Part shown: piece after piece, positions 31,840-43,100 of the stretch
How positions within the stretch are numbered: position 1 is the first letter of the stretch
Layout of the letters: every line of letters begins with the position of its first letter
Assembly: GCF_036669915.1 (NCBI RefSeq)
Contig: NC_089316.1
Span: 26,215,325-26,279,324 of the forward strand
Direction: 5' to 3'
DNA: 64,000 bases
Source of the DNA: Pocillopora verrucosa
Taxonomy: Eukaryota > Cnidaria > Anthozoa > Scleractinia > Pocilloporidae
Notes under the pieces: generated by a model
What the model was told of the DNA's origin: nothing
The model's input: only the letters and a program-made list of their open reading frames with translations
The model's database searches: none
Program-made: the position numbers and the translations under genes

Positions 31840-32800
31840 AGTTGAAAACGTAAATTGGCCACCGTACAGGGTAAAAAAGCTTTTCGAGCGTTTCGAGCGT
31901 TAGCCCTTCGTCAGAGCGATTGGAGGAATTGTGGGTTGTGTGTGGGTTTATACGCAGAAAGTGGAGCTACGCTGTTGGTGGGAATATGGTGACGAGAAAA
32001 CAGGAATAAATTAGTTGAATGAAAAGCGCTCGTTGATACCGTGGGGATTAAGAGTGCCGATTTGGAAGATAAATTTTTGTTCTATTGTTCTGCGGTTTTC
32101 CGAACTGCCTAGATGTAAGGAAAGGCCGTAAACTGCCATATCTTGTTTGAATGATTAGGGAGATTAAAGTGTCTAGCGACTGGTTTGGATGCGTCCTTGT
32201 CATTTCTTTCCACGTCGCGAAGGTGTTCTCGGAATCGGTCACCTAGTTGTCTTCCTGTTTCGCCAATGTATAACTTATTGCAATAGGTGCAAGTAAATGA
32301 CATTGGCGGAGGTACATGTTAAGTTATCAGTGATCTTAATGGATCTCTTGGGTCCCGATATTTTCCCTACTTTATGAATGAAAGGACAATTTTGCATCGT
32401 GAGCGAGCGCATTTGAAAGTTCCAGATTGGTCATTGGTTTGAAATGAACTTCTGACCAAAACGTTGCCTATGTTTTTGTCACGTTTCAATGAAATAAGTG
32501 GGGGTTGCGAAAAGATAGTGCCAGTCTCTGAATCGTTTTGGAGTAATTTAAAGTTTTTTAGAATGATAGATTTAACCGCGTGGTTGTGAGGGTGAAACGT
32601 AAGAGTGAATGGAATGCGGTCAGTGTTTTCCTTCTTAGCCATTTGTAGTGCTGACTGTCGATCAATTTGTTGGGCGCGGCGGTGGCCCGCTTGAACGACA
32701 GAAACAGGATAGCCACGTTTATCAAAAAACTGGCACATTGCCTCTGATTTTTCGGAGTAACTATGTGAATCTGTAGGTTTGTAGTAAACACTAGTGCATA
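31840..32800 (-). pseudogene. Penelope-like retroelement fragment, C-terminal GIY-YIG part, broken
   Basis: On the minus strand from ~32800 to the stop near 32011, pieces of the C-terminal half of a Penelope-like polyprotein appear in three frames. First a linker (EAMCQFFDKRGYPVSV), then a Cys-rich CARSRCK motif, then the GIY-YIG endonuclease (CNKLYIGETGRQLGDRF, EHLRDVERND, RHFNLPNH). At least three frame changes disrupt it (near 32375, 32305 and 32150), so it is inactive. Below the stop, 31840-32010 looks like the element's 3' pseudo-LTR and carries the hammerhead-like motif at 31891-31914. The reverse transcriptase is missing apart from an inverted scrap at 32856-32998. Penelope-like elements are retroelements with RT plus GIY-YIG domains. 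Confidence 0.8.
31880..31920 (-). ncRNA. Hammerhead-ribozyme-like motif at the Penelope-like 3' end
   Basis: Minus strand: CTGACGA (31914-31908), then GGGC-TAAC-GCTC that pairs as stem II with one G-U, then GAAAC (31894-31890). These are the conserved CUGANGA / stem II / GAAA elements of the hammerhead core in the right order and spacing. Penelope-like elements are known to carry hammerhead motifs in their pseudo-LTRs. Stems I and III are short and I cannot pair them convincingly here, so activity is uncertain. Confidence 0.5.
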
Positions 32801-33000
32801 AACTACAAACCTACAGATTCACATAGTTACTTGTTTGTAGTTTATGCACTAGTGTTTATTACAAACCTACAGATTCACATAGTTACTTGTTGTATTCATC
32901 TTCACATCCACCACACGTCAAGAACTCCATAACTTTTTCACAGTTTCCCAGACTTCGTCGTTTATGTAGTGACGACTCTGATTTTTCCGAAAAGAGTGTG
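32757..33000 (+). repeat. Inverted Penelope-like fragment and direct repeats
   Basis: The sequence ACAAACCTACAGATTCACAT occurs three times: inverted at ~32760-32783, then direct at ~32804 and ~32862. From 32856 to 32998 the plus strand encodes a Penelope-like segment (KPTDSHSYLLYSSSHPPHV, RRLCSDDSDFSEKS). That is the piece expected just upstream of the minus-strand fragment, but it lies in the opposite orientation, so the element was broken and inverted. Confidence 0.7.
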
Positions 33001-36000
33001 ATGTTAAGTCCGTCAATATAAAAAAACTTCTACAATTTCTACCTGATAATTTAACTTGATCGGTTTAAGATAAGTTTACCTGTTTGGTAGATAAAGTATG
33101 GATATTTTACGGAGAAGATACACGTTAATCAACTGTTACTTTATAAGTTCAATTAAGATCTTACAATACCTTGCTTATGTAGTTTGAAAGAGATCTACGG
33201 ACAAACTGAAAAACTTTACCAGGAAAGTGTTATAAAGTAACAAAGATTATTCTGAGTATACAGAATGGAAAAATATAAACATAAATATGAAGAACAAAAG
33301 ACAACTTTTCAGTGCGCCCCACATACGTTCTATCACAGGAGGCCAACGGTAACCATGTACGTGTCGATCAACTATGATAACAGATGAGCATTCATTTCTG
33401 AATCCTTTACATCGCTTAAATTTGCCGTCTTAAGGCTCAGAAACAGGTAACAGTAAGTCTACAGTGTTGTCAAGTGAAACTATTAGGCGCACTTTGTTAC
33501 AAAAGCATGGAGATTTTCGATATTCCATCGCCTAGCAAAACCCTTCCTTCGAGTCTCGAAAAATACCCCTGCAAAAACCATACTGGTGGCCAGGACTTTA
33601 AGAATATAACTAATATAACTCCAAAAAACTTAACTTGGCCAAACTGTTTTGATACAACCTCAGCACCAAACAGACGGTGAAAAAAAAACTTGAAGGCAGG
33701 AGAATCAAAAGAGCGAATTTTAATTACATTTCATTTCAAAATTCTAATGTAAATGGTTTTTCTGGAGCCTGGGCGGCCTGCGGTGTCTTTCAAAGAAGGT
33801 GGTAATTCTCTTGCGTTTGCTGTTTTGTTTAGCAAATGCGGATGATAATTTCTACGCAGGCAAACATTACCCATCGTAAAATTTCTCTCTTAAATATCAG
33901 TAATAAAATATCAGAAAAATATCAATTAGGGGATTATTAGTTGATCCAATTCCAAATTCTCCGAACTAACATTATTAGGGTTGCTTGAAAGACGGCTAAG
34001 GAGAATTGTTAATGAGATCTTGTGGGTAACGGGATTAAATTTGTGACGTATCTCCCGGTGAGAAAGGACCGCTGAGCGAGAAACTGTTTCTTTTCAAATT
34101 CTTCTGACATTGTTATGAATATATACAACACAGATTTCTGCCAATATGTTTTCGTTGCTTAGTGAGCCGGCAAGTGTGTCACTCTATTATAGACCAATGA
34201 TCATCACAGTTGTATGAAGAACTGTAGTAAATAAATGCACCCGTGCAAGCTTTGCTGCTTAGATAAGAATTACTGCCGGCGTGGAAACGTTTTTCGTAAG
34301 TTATTCGCATTTTCATTATCATCTGATGATTTTTTTTTTATACATGAAAGTCAATTCAAGTTTGAAGCGCTCTAATTCATTACTATGTCTTAATCTACTA
34401 CCTCGTTATCCAGGTTCCTACTCAATTGTAATTCATATGCCTTCTCTTTGTCCGCAACTATGGCCTCAAGTGCTAAAGGAATTTTTTTAAGTGTTGTCGA
34501 GTCAGATTATGGCTCGATATGTTTCTGTACTCGAAACAACATTCGGGACACGCAGGCGGGTTGTTTTCTTAAATTTTCACGCTGGTCTTACACGTGGCTC
34601 TGTGCCTAGATGTTCATATAATTGATCAGGGTTTCTTTTGAGGGAAGATCATTTTTTATTCCGGTTAAGCCTGTTGCATATAAGTTCACGACAAAGCGAA
34701 TGCAGAGAACTGTGTTGGGGAAAACTTAACAAGTCTTATCGACGTAAAGAACTATTTAAAAGTTAGAATTTTTATGCTAGAAAAAATTTAGAATTTAGTT
34801 ACATAAAAATTCAAACTGAGCCTTTGCATATGTTAATTCTTGCGGTATGTTCACCATAAGTATTCAATTCTTATTAGAATTTTAATGTATGCTAGGCTAC
34901 GAAGAACAAAAAAACTCTTCTATCAAAATATAGTTACTGTTGCACCTCGTTAACTGAAAATAATTCGACTCGACCCTAAGCTAACTCCATCGAAATCTCC
35001 ATGAGGAGGAATTTTCAATAATTCAGTTTCAGCTTTTCAAATCTCCTTTTACTAGAAGTGCTTTTCGTTTCCCAAGGCAGCTCAATCAAGCAAGGTACCA
35101 CTGCAAATTATTTTGTCGTGGAAACAGAGAGTTCATCGGAAAAATGTGAACCGTTATATTCATAATCATAAGAGCATTTTTTGTTATAATGTTATAACCA
35201 TACCCACGCACAATCAGTGCTTTCGACTTTTTTTTTAAAAAGTTGTAAACAATATATAAGCGATAGCAACAAAACCGCTTTCTTTAAAATTTTTACCAGT
35301 TCAAAGCAGTGGAATTCTCGAAGGGCTGACAAATACGTTTATATTATAGTAAAAGAAATTAACGACCTAAAACTGAAATAGCCGAAAGAATCAGCTGACA
35401 ATACCGCAGACGGCTATCAGCGTTCACATTTTCATGGTAAGGAATCATTGAAAGATCTGGAATTGATACTGGAATTTGTGAGGTGAGTCTTGTCTCGCCC
35501 TGTTTAAATATTAGACTTGTGTATGTGTAAGGAAGTCGCCTTTGTTCCATTATTTCACTTCAAACAGAAATGCAGGAAATTCCCAGTTCGAAACACTTAC
35601 TTCGGTGATTTCCTCTTGGCCAACGTGGATTAGGTTAGGAAATTATTCTTAAGTGTTTTAAGACCTGAATTGTTTCAGACCTTGGTAGGTTTTATTTTCA
35701 AAGTCACATGTTGAAAATAATGGGCTAAAGGATAGCACGATTCTGTTTCCTCGACTGAAAAAGAAGCGTGGATCTTGTCATTTCCGCTTTCGGTCAACGT
35801 CAGAAAGCATGGATAAAAGTCGCCTGGTTACCAAGCGCAACAGAGGTACATGAGTTTGTGGGGCGATTTCATGATAATTCTAATTGAACCGTGGTAACTT
35901 GAGAAAGTTTTGCTTTTCCAATCGTATTTGACAACGTTTTAAGGCTAAGTAAAACGGTTAAAATGAAATCGCTGAACAGTTTTTTTTAGACTTCCCGCGA

Positions 36001-36216
36001 ATATGACTCGTGATTCTCAAGCGATATCGGCCAGGCATGTTCGAACACGCCAGATAGTCTTTTTTTCCGTTTATAATAACATGACTCACCAAGTTTCCTT
36101 CATGCCCATCGCAGTCAGATGTTTCCTGTAATCAGTCCCAGTCCGAGGAAGAATTGCAATTTATAGCAAGAGGGAAAATGTATGCTTTCAGTTACTGATC
36201 AATCTGGTTTGCTTTT

Positions 36217-36435
36217 TAACCTCTTACACGCTAACATCAGTATCCATATTCTCCATACTGTTCCCTATACATTTCTTAAGGTGCTGACAAGGAGAACTTG
36301 TTTAACAATCAAGGGCTTAATTCTCAGGTTGATGACCATTTCCTTTATTCTCACGGTCTTTATTAATGACTCAGTAGTACTGATTACCGTGAGGAGAAAT
36401 TAGATGTAAGTCAATCCTGGGGTTCGTAGGGTTAA
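36217..36435. repeat. Subfamily B MITE
   Basis: Starts TTAACCTCTTACACGCTAAC, ends GGTTCGTAGGGTTAAG, with B-type interior (ATTCTCCATACTGTTCCCTA, AAGGTGCTGACAAGGAGAA). Intergenic, upstream of EXT1. Confidence 0.65.
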
Positions 36436-37191
36436 GAGAGGAAATGAAGGAAAGAGACAGGATCTTTCTGCTCGGTTTCGAGCGATTTTGGTTGAGCTAA
36501 CGGAGAGCTCGATTCGGGAATCACGGGTTGCTCATCGAAAGTAGAAGCTGAGCTGTACCGTCACTATCTAATCACCAAAATATCCTAACCTGCCTGAAAT
36601 AGATCTTGATTCAGTAAAAAAAAAAAAAAAAAAAAAAAATTCAAAAGAAACGATTGTGCTCAGGGAACCTTAAAACGCTGCATGATTTATGGTGATTACT
36701 TTCTCCTCTATAAAAAGGAAATAGACATCATGCTGGAATATTCCCCGACCCTCCCACTAATGTATAAGTGCTTCCTCCTTTTAAATCAGAAAATTGAAGT
36801 TTGGACGTGGTTCGAAAGTGATCGGTGATCCAGTGTTTTTTTCAACTTGGGCTATTACTGGGTCATTACTAAAACTTTCCATAAAAAATTGTAAGGGGGT
36901 TTGAGGATGAAATTTGTTTTTTTGTATTGCTGATTGTTTATCTCTAGCGGTTATAAAATATCGACGGCTGTAAAACTGACACTTCCATTTCCGGTTTCTT
37001 TAAAAGCTTCTCCCTTTTCCGGTGAAGTGACGTCACATCGTGTCAAATAGCTCTAGCTGTCATGACACGATGCTGCGGCGAGGAAAGCGAGTACTTCTTC
37101 CCCGATGATTTATTTGAAATTTTTCGTTTTATTTAGGGGCTTTGGAAGGGTGCTTCGGCTTTATAGATGCAAATCATATTCAAGGACTTAG

Positions 37192-40100
37192 ATGAATGCA
37201 AAGAAGAGATACACTTTGATATTTTTGATCAGTGTGGTGTTCTGCAGTGCCTTCATTGTTTTCAGAAAATCAAACCGTGTTTGGCGCCGTTCTACGAGGA
37301 GAAATTCCTGGCACAACAGAGAAATCCAAGTAGATCAACAAAGACTATGTTTCTTAGACGAAGAAGATGAGTTTAAGCTGCACGATAAGGTGGGATTTCG
37401 GCATGAACGTGCAGCGGCGACGCGAACGACATGTACTATGGAAACATGTTTTGATAGGACAAAATGTTTGAGTGACTTTAAAGTTTACGTTTATCCTACT
37501 CAACCTGGCGAGAAGATTTCTCCTCTTTACGGCAAAATTTTGAAAGTATTGAAGGAGAGTATTTTCTATACTGATGATCCGAAAAAGGCTTGTTTATTTA
37601 TACCTTCTGTAGATACTCTCGACCGCGATAATCTCAGCGAGGATTACGTTCATGACTTACCTCACAAAATTGTATCGTTGCCACACTGGAATGGGGGCAC
37701 AAATCATATTATATTTAGCCTTTTCTCCGGAACATGGCCTGATTACTCTGAAGACCTACGTTTAGATACTGGGAAAGCAATACTTGCTAAAGCATCACTC
37801 TCGACGGATTTTTATAGACTAGGCTTTGATGTCAGTTTTCCACTATTTTTGAAAAGTCATCCGCCGAAAGGGAACGCTATTGATACTCCTTCAAACTGCG
37901 CGGTATTTCCACTAGATAGAAAGTATAAACTTGCATTTAAAGGAAAACGTTATCTTAGTGGTATAGGAAGCGAGTCCAGAAACTCATTTTATCACATTCA
38001 CAATGGAAAAGACATTGTGCTGTTAACAACGTGCAAGCATGGAAAAAATTGGAGAAAAAACATGGATGAACGATGCGAGAAAGACAACGAAGAATATGAC
38101 AAGTAAGTAATAAGCGTCCGATTTATTTTGATATAGTACACAGCTGATCGCTTAATGATCCTTTTGAAATGAAAAATAAATTCAAAGTTTAGTTGTAAGG
38201 TGTCGTTATCCAAGCCAAGTTTGGCTCTAACAGCAGGTTATGTTCGACTTAGTTTTTAATTGCGAATTTAATCTGGAGGAATGTACCTCTTCAGCAGTTG
38301 TAAGCTTGTACTCAGAGGTTCATGCTGCGAATTAAGCTCACATGTAATTCCAACGCATTTGTCTATTGTCTGCCTCAGTGTTGGCTCCTTAGACCTTTTA
38401 CGACGTTCAAACGATGTGAGAATCATTCTGAATAATGCTATAATTTCTATCACGTGGATATTCCATTGTGATTATTTCTAAGGAACTAAAATGTATGTTT
38501 TTGTTGATGTTCAACGCATGACTTAAATTAGCCAAGGAATGAGCTGCATAAAACCAGGCATAAATTCCACATTTTGCACTCAAATGTTTCTGATTTGTTA
38601 TCGTTCGCGAGAAGTGACTAAATTTATTAATTTAACTCTTGCATGTTATAACCATTCGCTCCAATTGCTCTCCTAACTGTTAATTAACACAGACTTAACT
38701 TTCTTTGCTTTGTGGAGCGTAAACATTATCTTGTCTAGTTGAATACCTAGATGTGCCCTTCATTTCGTGAACAAAATATTCTAATTTTTCACGCAAATTT
38801 GCATAGAATTTATGTATGTTTTTGTCGCGTACATTTTTACGCCGCAAAATAACGATATCAGATATTGAAAACCGCATATTGATATTGATTTTTGACATGA
38901 TTGGTAAGAATTTGGCGTTAATTTCGAAAGAGGGTTTAAAATCATTCTTTCGCGGTTTTTAGTTTTAGCGCAAAAATATACCTCTCCGTTCTTACTAGAC
39001 AAACCAAATTAATATAAGCAATACTCACACCTTTTAGTGGCTTATAACTGATTATTTTGCTTAGATTTGCGTTTCTCCTAATATAGTTCTGAGAATTTTC
39101 ACTTAAATAAAAGATATTCTGAAATTAATTTGATGTACAGCATAATTAAGCTGATAAAGTTATTCAGTTTATACATTTGTAGGTGTGGGGTGTTAAAGGA
39201 GTCAAGGTCATTTTGTGCTTAAGTTGTTTGATTCAGGCAAAATCTGCTTCACAAGGGCTTTCCCTTGCATGTGGTTTTTTTTTTTCCTTTTTTTCTTTTT
39301 CAGATAATAAAATGTGTACTTCTTTGTCGCAAAGACATGGTCCACTTGAAGCATGATGAATTGCGTCTATTTCCTTACCCACGCATGGACACAACAAAAG
39401 CTTTTAAACCTGAAAGAGCATTATTCAATAATGATGAATGTCTTATAGAGTAAGGGTGTTATTCTTCTGTTTCTGGACAATTTTGAAAGTTTATGTGTTC
39501 GTGGTTCATGAATCAAAGGTTCAGGAAACATTTTTGTAAAATCGACTCTAATATTAGCAACAACTTTGCCTGAGATGTTTTAGGATTAACCAATGATGTG
39601 AGAAACCACGAAATAGTTGGCATTCCCAAGTAGCTGAGAGAAGTTCTGCCCTGTTAGCTTTTTGAGGGTGACTTCCTCTTTTTTCAGAGTTTTTTGTTCA
39701 GTTAAAAGGCACAGATGGGAAAATGGTAGACACTGTCTGGCTGCTTATTTATTGAAGTGGTTTTTTTTTGTATACATTTAACTCTGAAGTAGGTTTGTTT
39801 CCACCAACATACATAAATTTGTGATTAATAATATAAAATTTATGGATTCACTACCAGGGATATGTAAAAATTCAGAAGAAATACTTTAACAAGTCCTAAA
39901 AGTGTCACTGCAAGAGACAACCACTATATTTGTGAAAGTTATTCCAAGCTGAAACTTAAAAATAGCTCCATTACTAACAGTGAAAGTGAAATTGTTGAAT
40001 GATATCGTAACTTTTCTAAAGAAGTGATGAAAGTCTGGGAGTTGTTTTTAACGGAAGTTATATTATTGTCTAAGAACCTTGCGCAGTTTCATAATAACTT

Positions 40101-43100
40101 AAGTATGAGGTTGGGAATGTTCAATATTCTTTTGCAATTTTTCATGCACACTTAACATGATAATACTTAAGAAAACTCCGCAGCATTACTTCGCATATTT
40201 TACTTGTGACGTGCATAATTTCTTTAAATGTAGAGGGAACTATAAGATATTGTGTCAGTAGGATGGAAGAATATCATAGAGGAATTTATAAACTTAAAAG
40301 AAAAATGGATGTGTATGAACTGCAAAGATTAAAACAGATTGTAAATGAGGAAAAATTTAGGTATATATTTTCAAGATAAGCCAATACAAATTCTCAAACA
40401 CTTGAATTCCTTTGACTTTTTTTAGTCTTCTAAATATGCTAACAACAATTTTTATCACCAAATTAATCATGATTAATGCAAATTATTTTTCTTTCAGACT
40501 GACAGGAAAGGGTATTGAAAAAAACATAATTGTTAAGTTAATTTTATTTTGTCAAAAAATACTCATCAATATGTCATACTAACCATCAATACTAAGGCAT
40601 TTTTAGACACAATTTCTTTCCTATGGCAAACAAAGTAGATTTGTTTTTATGGTGGTTTCATTTATGGCTGCGAGATAATAGAACTTAATTTAATTAGTTT
40701 TCTGTTGAATCATTGATTGTTTGGAGTAATTCAGCTGTATTTGTTCAACCTTCACAAATTTTGACAAATACTTTCCATTCTTGCACCTGTAATGATTGTT
40801 ATATATCGTGGGAAGACTAGGATGTCTCAATATTTTTTTTCAAAAAGGCCTGGAAAGATATTGGGAGAAGGAAAATACAAAAGTTTGGCTACTAAACTTA
40901 ATACTGTCAAACCTATGGAAACTTGTGGAGTTCAGTGTTCTCTGCAGATTTTTAGTAACCAGTTATTCAGAATCTCTGTCCACAAAGGTGAAGGTAATTT
41001 ATTTCAGAACAAGACTAGTGCCGAAATGAGTGGAAAGCATAAATGCTGATCACTTGTGCTTGTGAACACTGACTGAATCCAATTAAGGCTATTAAAGATG
41101 AATTAGAAAATAATCATTTATTATTTATCATTAATTCCTCGCAGATATGACTATGAAGAACTTTTGAAAAATGCGACATTTTGTTTGGCTCCCCGCGGTA
41201 GACGTCTTGGCTCCTATCGATTTTTGGAATCTCTTCAAGCAGGTTGTATTCCAGTTTTGCTGAGCAATGGATGGGAACTGCCATTTTCTGAGGTTATTGA
41301 TTGGAGCAAAGCGTTGATTCAAGGGGATGAACGTCTTTTGACAGAGATCCCATCAGTTGTCAGGTCATATGGTAAAGAGGAGATCCTAGCTATGAAGCAA
41401 CAAACACTGTTTCTTTGGGAGGCTTATTTCTCATCTATAGAAAAGATCTTGTTCACCACTTTAGAGGTGCGTCCAAATATTTTGTTACAATTTTGTATTG
41501 ATGAGTCTGTTATAACCTATAATTAAACCTTTCACTCTCAAGATCTTATCAGTAATTCTCTCTAATGTCTGCTATACAATTCTTACAATGATAGTTTGGA
41601 GAATTTAGTATCACATCAATTATTAATTGGCTAATTGATCATTTTCTTCATTCTCATCTCTTCTCTTCTTAAAATCGTACAAATCCTGTATGGGGAAATT
41701 TTGTCTGTTTCACTCTGGGAGGAAAAAGGTTGTATGTTTTAAATGTGAAGTCTGGTTTGTGTTCAAGAGAAGAAAAATCTGCACTTGAGCCAAGTGGTTC
41801 ATTCAGCTAAAGGTTTTTGCAGTTTCCATAGCATGATGCAACAAGTATCATTGTTCATTGTTACTCCACCTCAAATGAGATGCTGGTCCATAACAGGTCC
41901 CCACCTCCCTTCCCCAGGGATTTTGTCAGGTTCCAGTGATGGCTGGCTTGTACACATCTTTACAACTGGGAGGAGAGAGAGAGTAAAGTGTTTTGTTCTA
42001 AAAATTAAATATGATGACTCAGCTATTTCCTGAACCTGGACCTCTTGACTCAGAGTCCAACATTAAACCGTTGATTCATTGCATTTCAAATACTTCTTAG
42101 AGTGACAGTTGTTGAAATTATCTACACAACTGGATTTAAATTCAAATTCTCAATACTAACCAGCCAAGGATATACCACTATTAGTTGGGAGAATCAACTC
42201 TTAGATCATGGGAGTTCAAGGTTAACTGTAGATGTAGTCTTCACCTTTGATGTACGTGCTCTTGAATAAACCCTTCTTGCATACAGGGCTGTCTTGAAAA
42301 AGTCATTTTTTCAAATTACCTTCAAATTGAGTATTTAAATATTCCTGTAATTTAGCAGAGTTGATATTTCCATCCCCAAGAAATAAATATCTTTTCTCTG
42401 CCTGTCTGCTTTACATTCCTTACTTTTTTAGCCCTGTAATTTGATGTCAAATGAAACAGTCTTCCTTGGTTGATATTTCATCACCTCTACCACAAAATTT
42501 TATATATCTATTTTTCCACTATTTTCCATAGTTAGAGGCTCTCCATGGTTCAGCCTTAAAGCTGGTTTCAATGGAGGCCTTTTTAAACACTAACAAGGCC
42601 AGACTACAACACTTGGAGCTAAATTTCCTTCTCTTTGCAACAAGAGCATGGGATCTTGAACATGCCCTGCTAACCAGTACAGAGAAGACTAGAATATCTA
42701 ATCATTTGTGAATGTCATAGCAAAGGATGCTCTTTGTCCTCAGTTATTTTAAGACTGTGAGTGTTGGTCTGGTCTGGTGTGTGAACCTTTGACCTCCTAC
42801 ACTGCAGTCTGGCATTTTACAATATGCACTAACCAAGCAAAGTTCAATCATTCATCTATTTATTTGAGTTAATAAGATTTTTATTGTTGTGTTAATTTTG
42901 TAATGTATGTTTCAGGTCATCCGTATGCGATTATTTCCAAACAAGGCTGCTCTGAAGCCATTGTGGAACACTTTTCCTGGGGCTCTTGTCATGAGGCCTC
43001 AGTATTCTATGGATCCAAAAGACTTTCCATTTTTTTATAGCAAGCTGGGAATTGTAGAAGAGAAATTCACTGCAGTTATATACAGCACAACATCTGTCCT

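Larger units (their letters stand above)
30670..37191. other. 6.5-kb intergenic region between the kelch-like gene and EXT1
   Basis: The upstream side holds the kelch-like promoter (30670-30900), the palindrome copy at 31256-31378, a half MITE (~31669-31726) and the Penelope-like relic. From 33000 to 36200 I recognise no gene. Small frames at 33474-33680 (+) and 35359-35550 (-) have no domain or homolog I know. A MITE remnant is at 33888-34036, a B-type MITE at 36217-36435, and a 24-base A-run at about 36617-36640. Confidence 0.4.

Noticed and set aside
33474..33680. 68-codon plus-strand frame
   Set aside because: No homolog recognised, no signal peptide or splice context; could be chance.
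38695..39002. Minus-strand frames in EXT1 intron 1
   Set aside because: Two overlapping frames with no recognisable domain and no splice signals; Lys/Asn-rich composition fits AT-rich intron.
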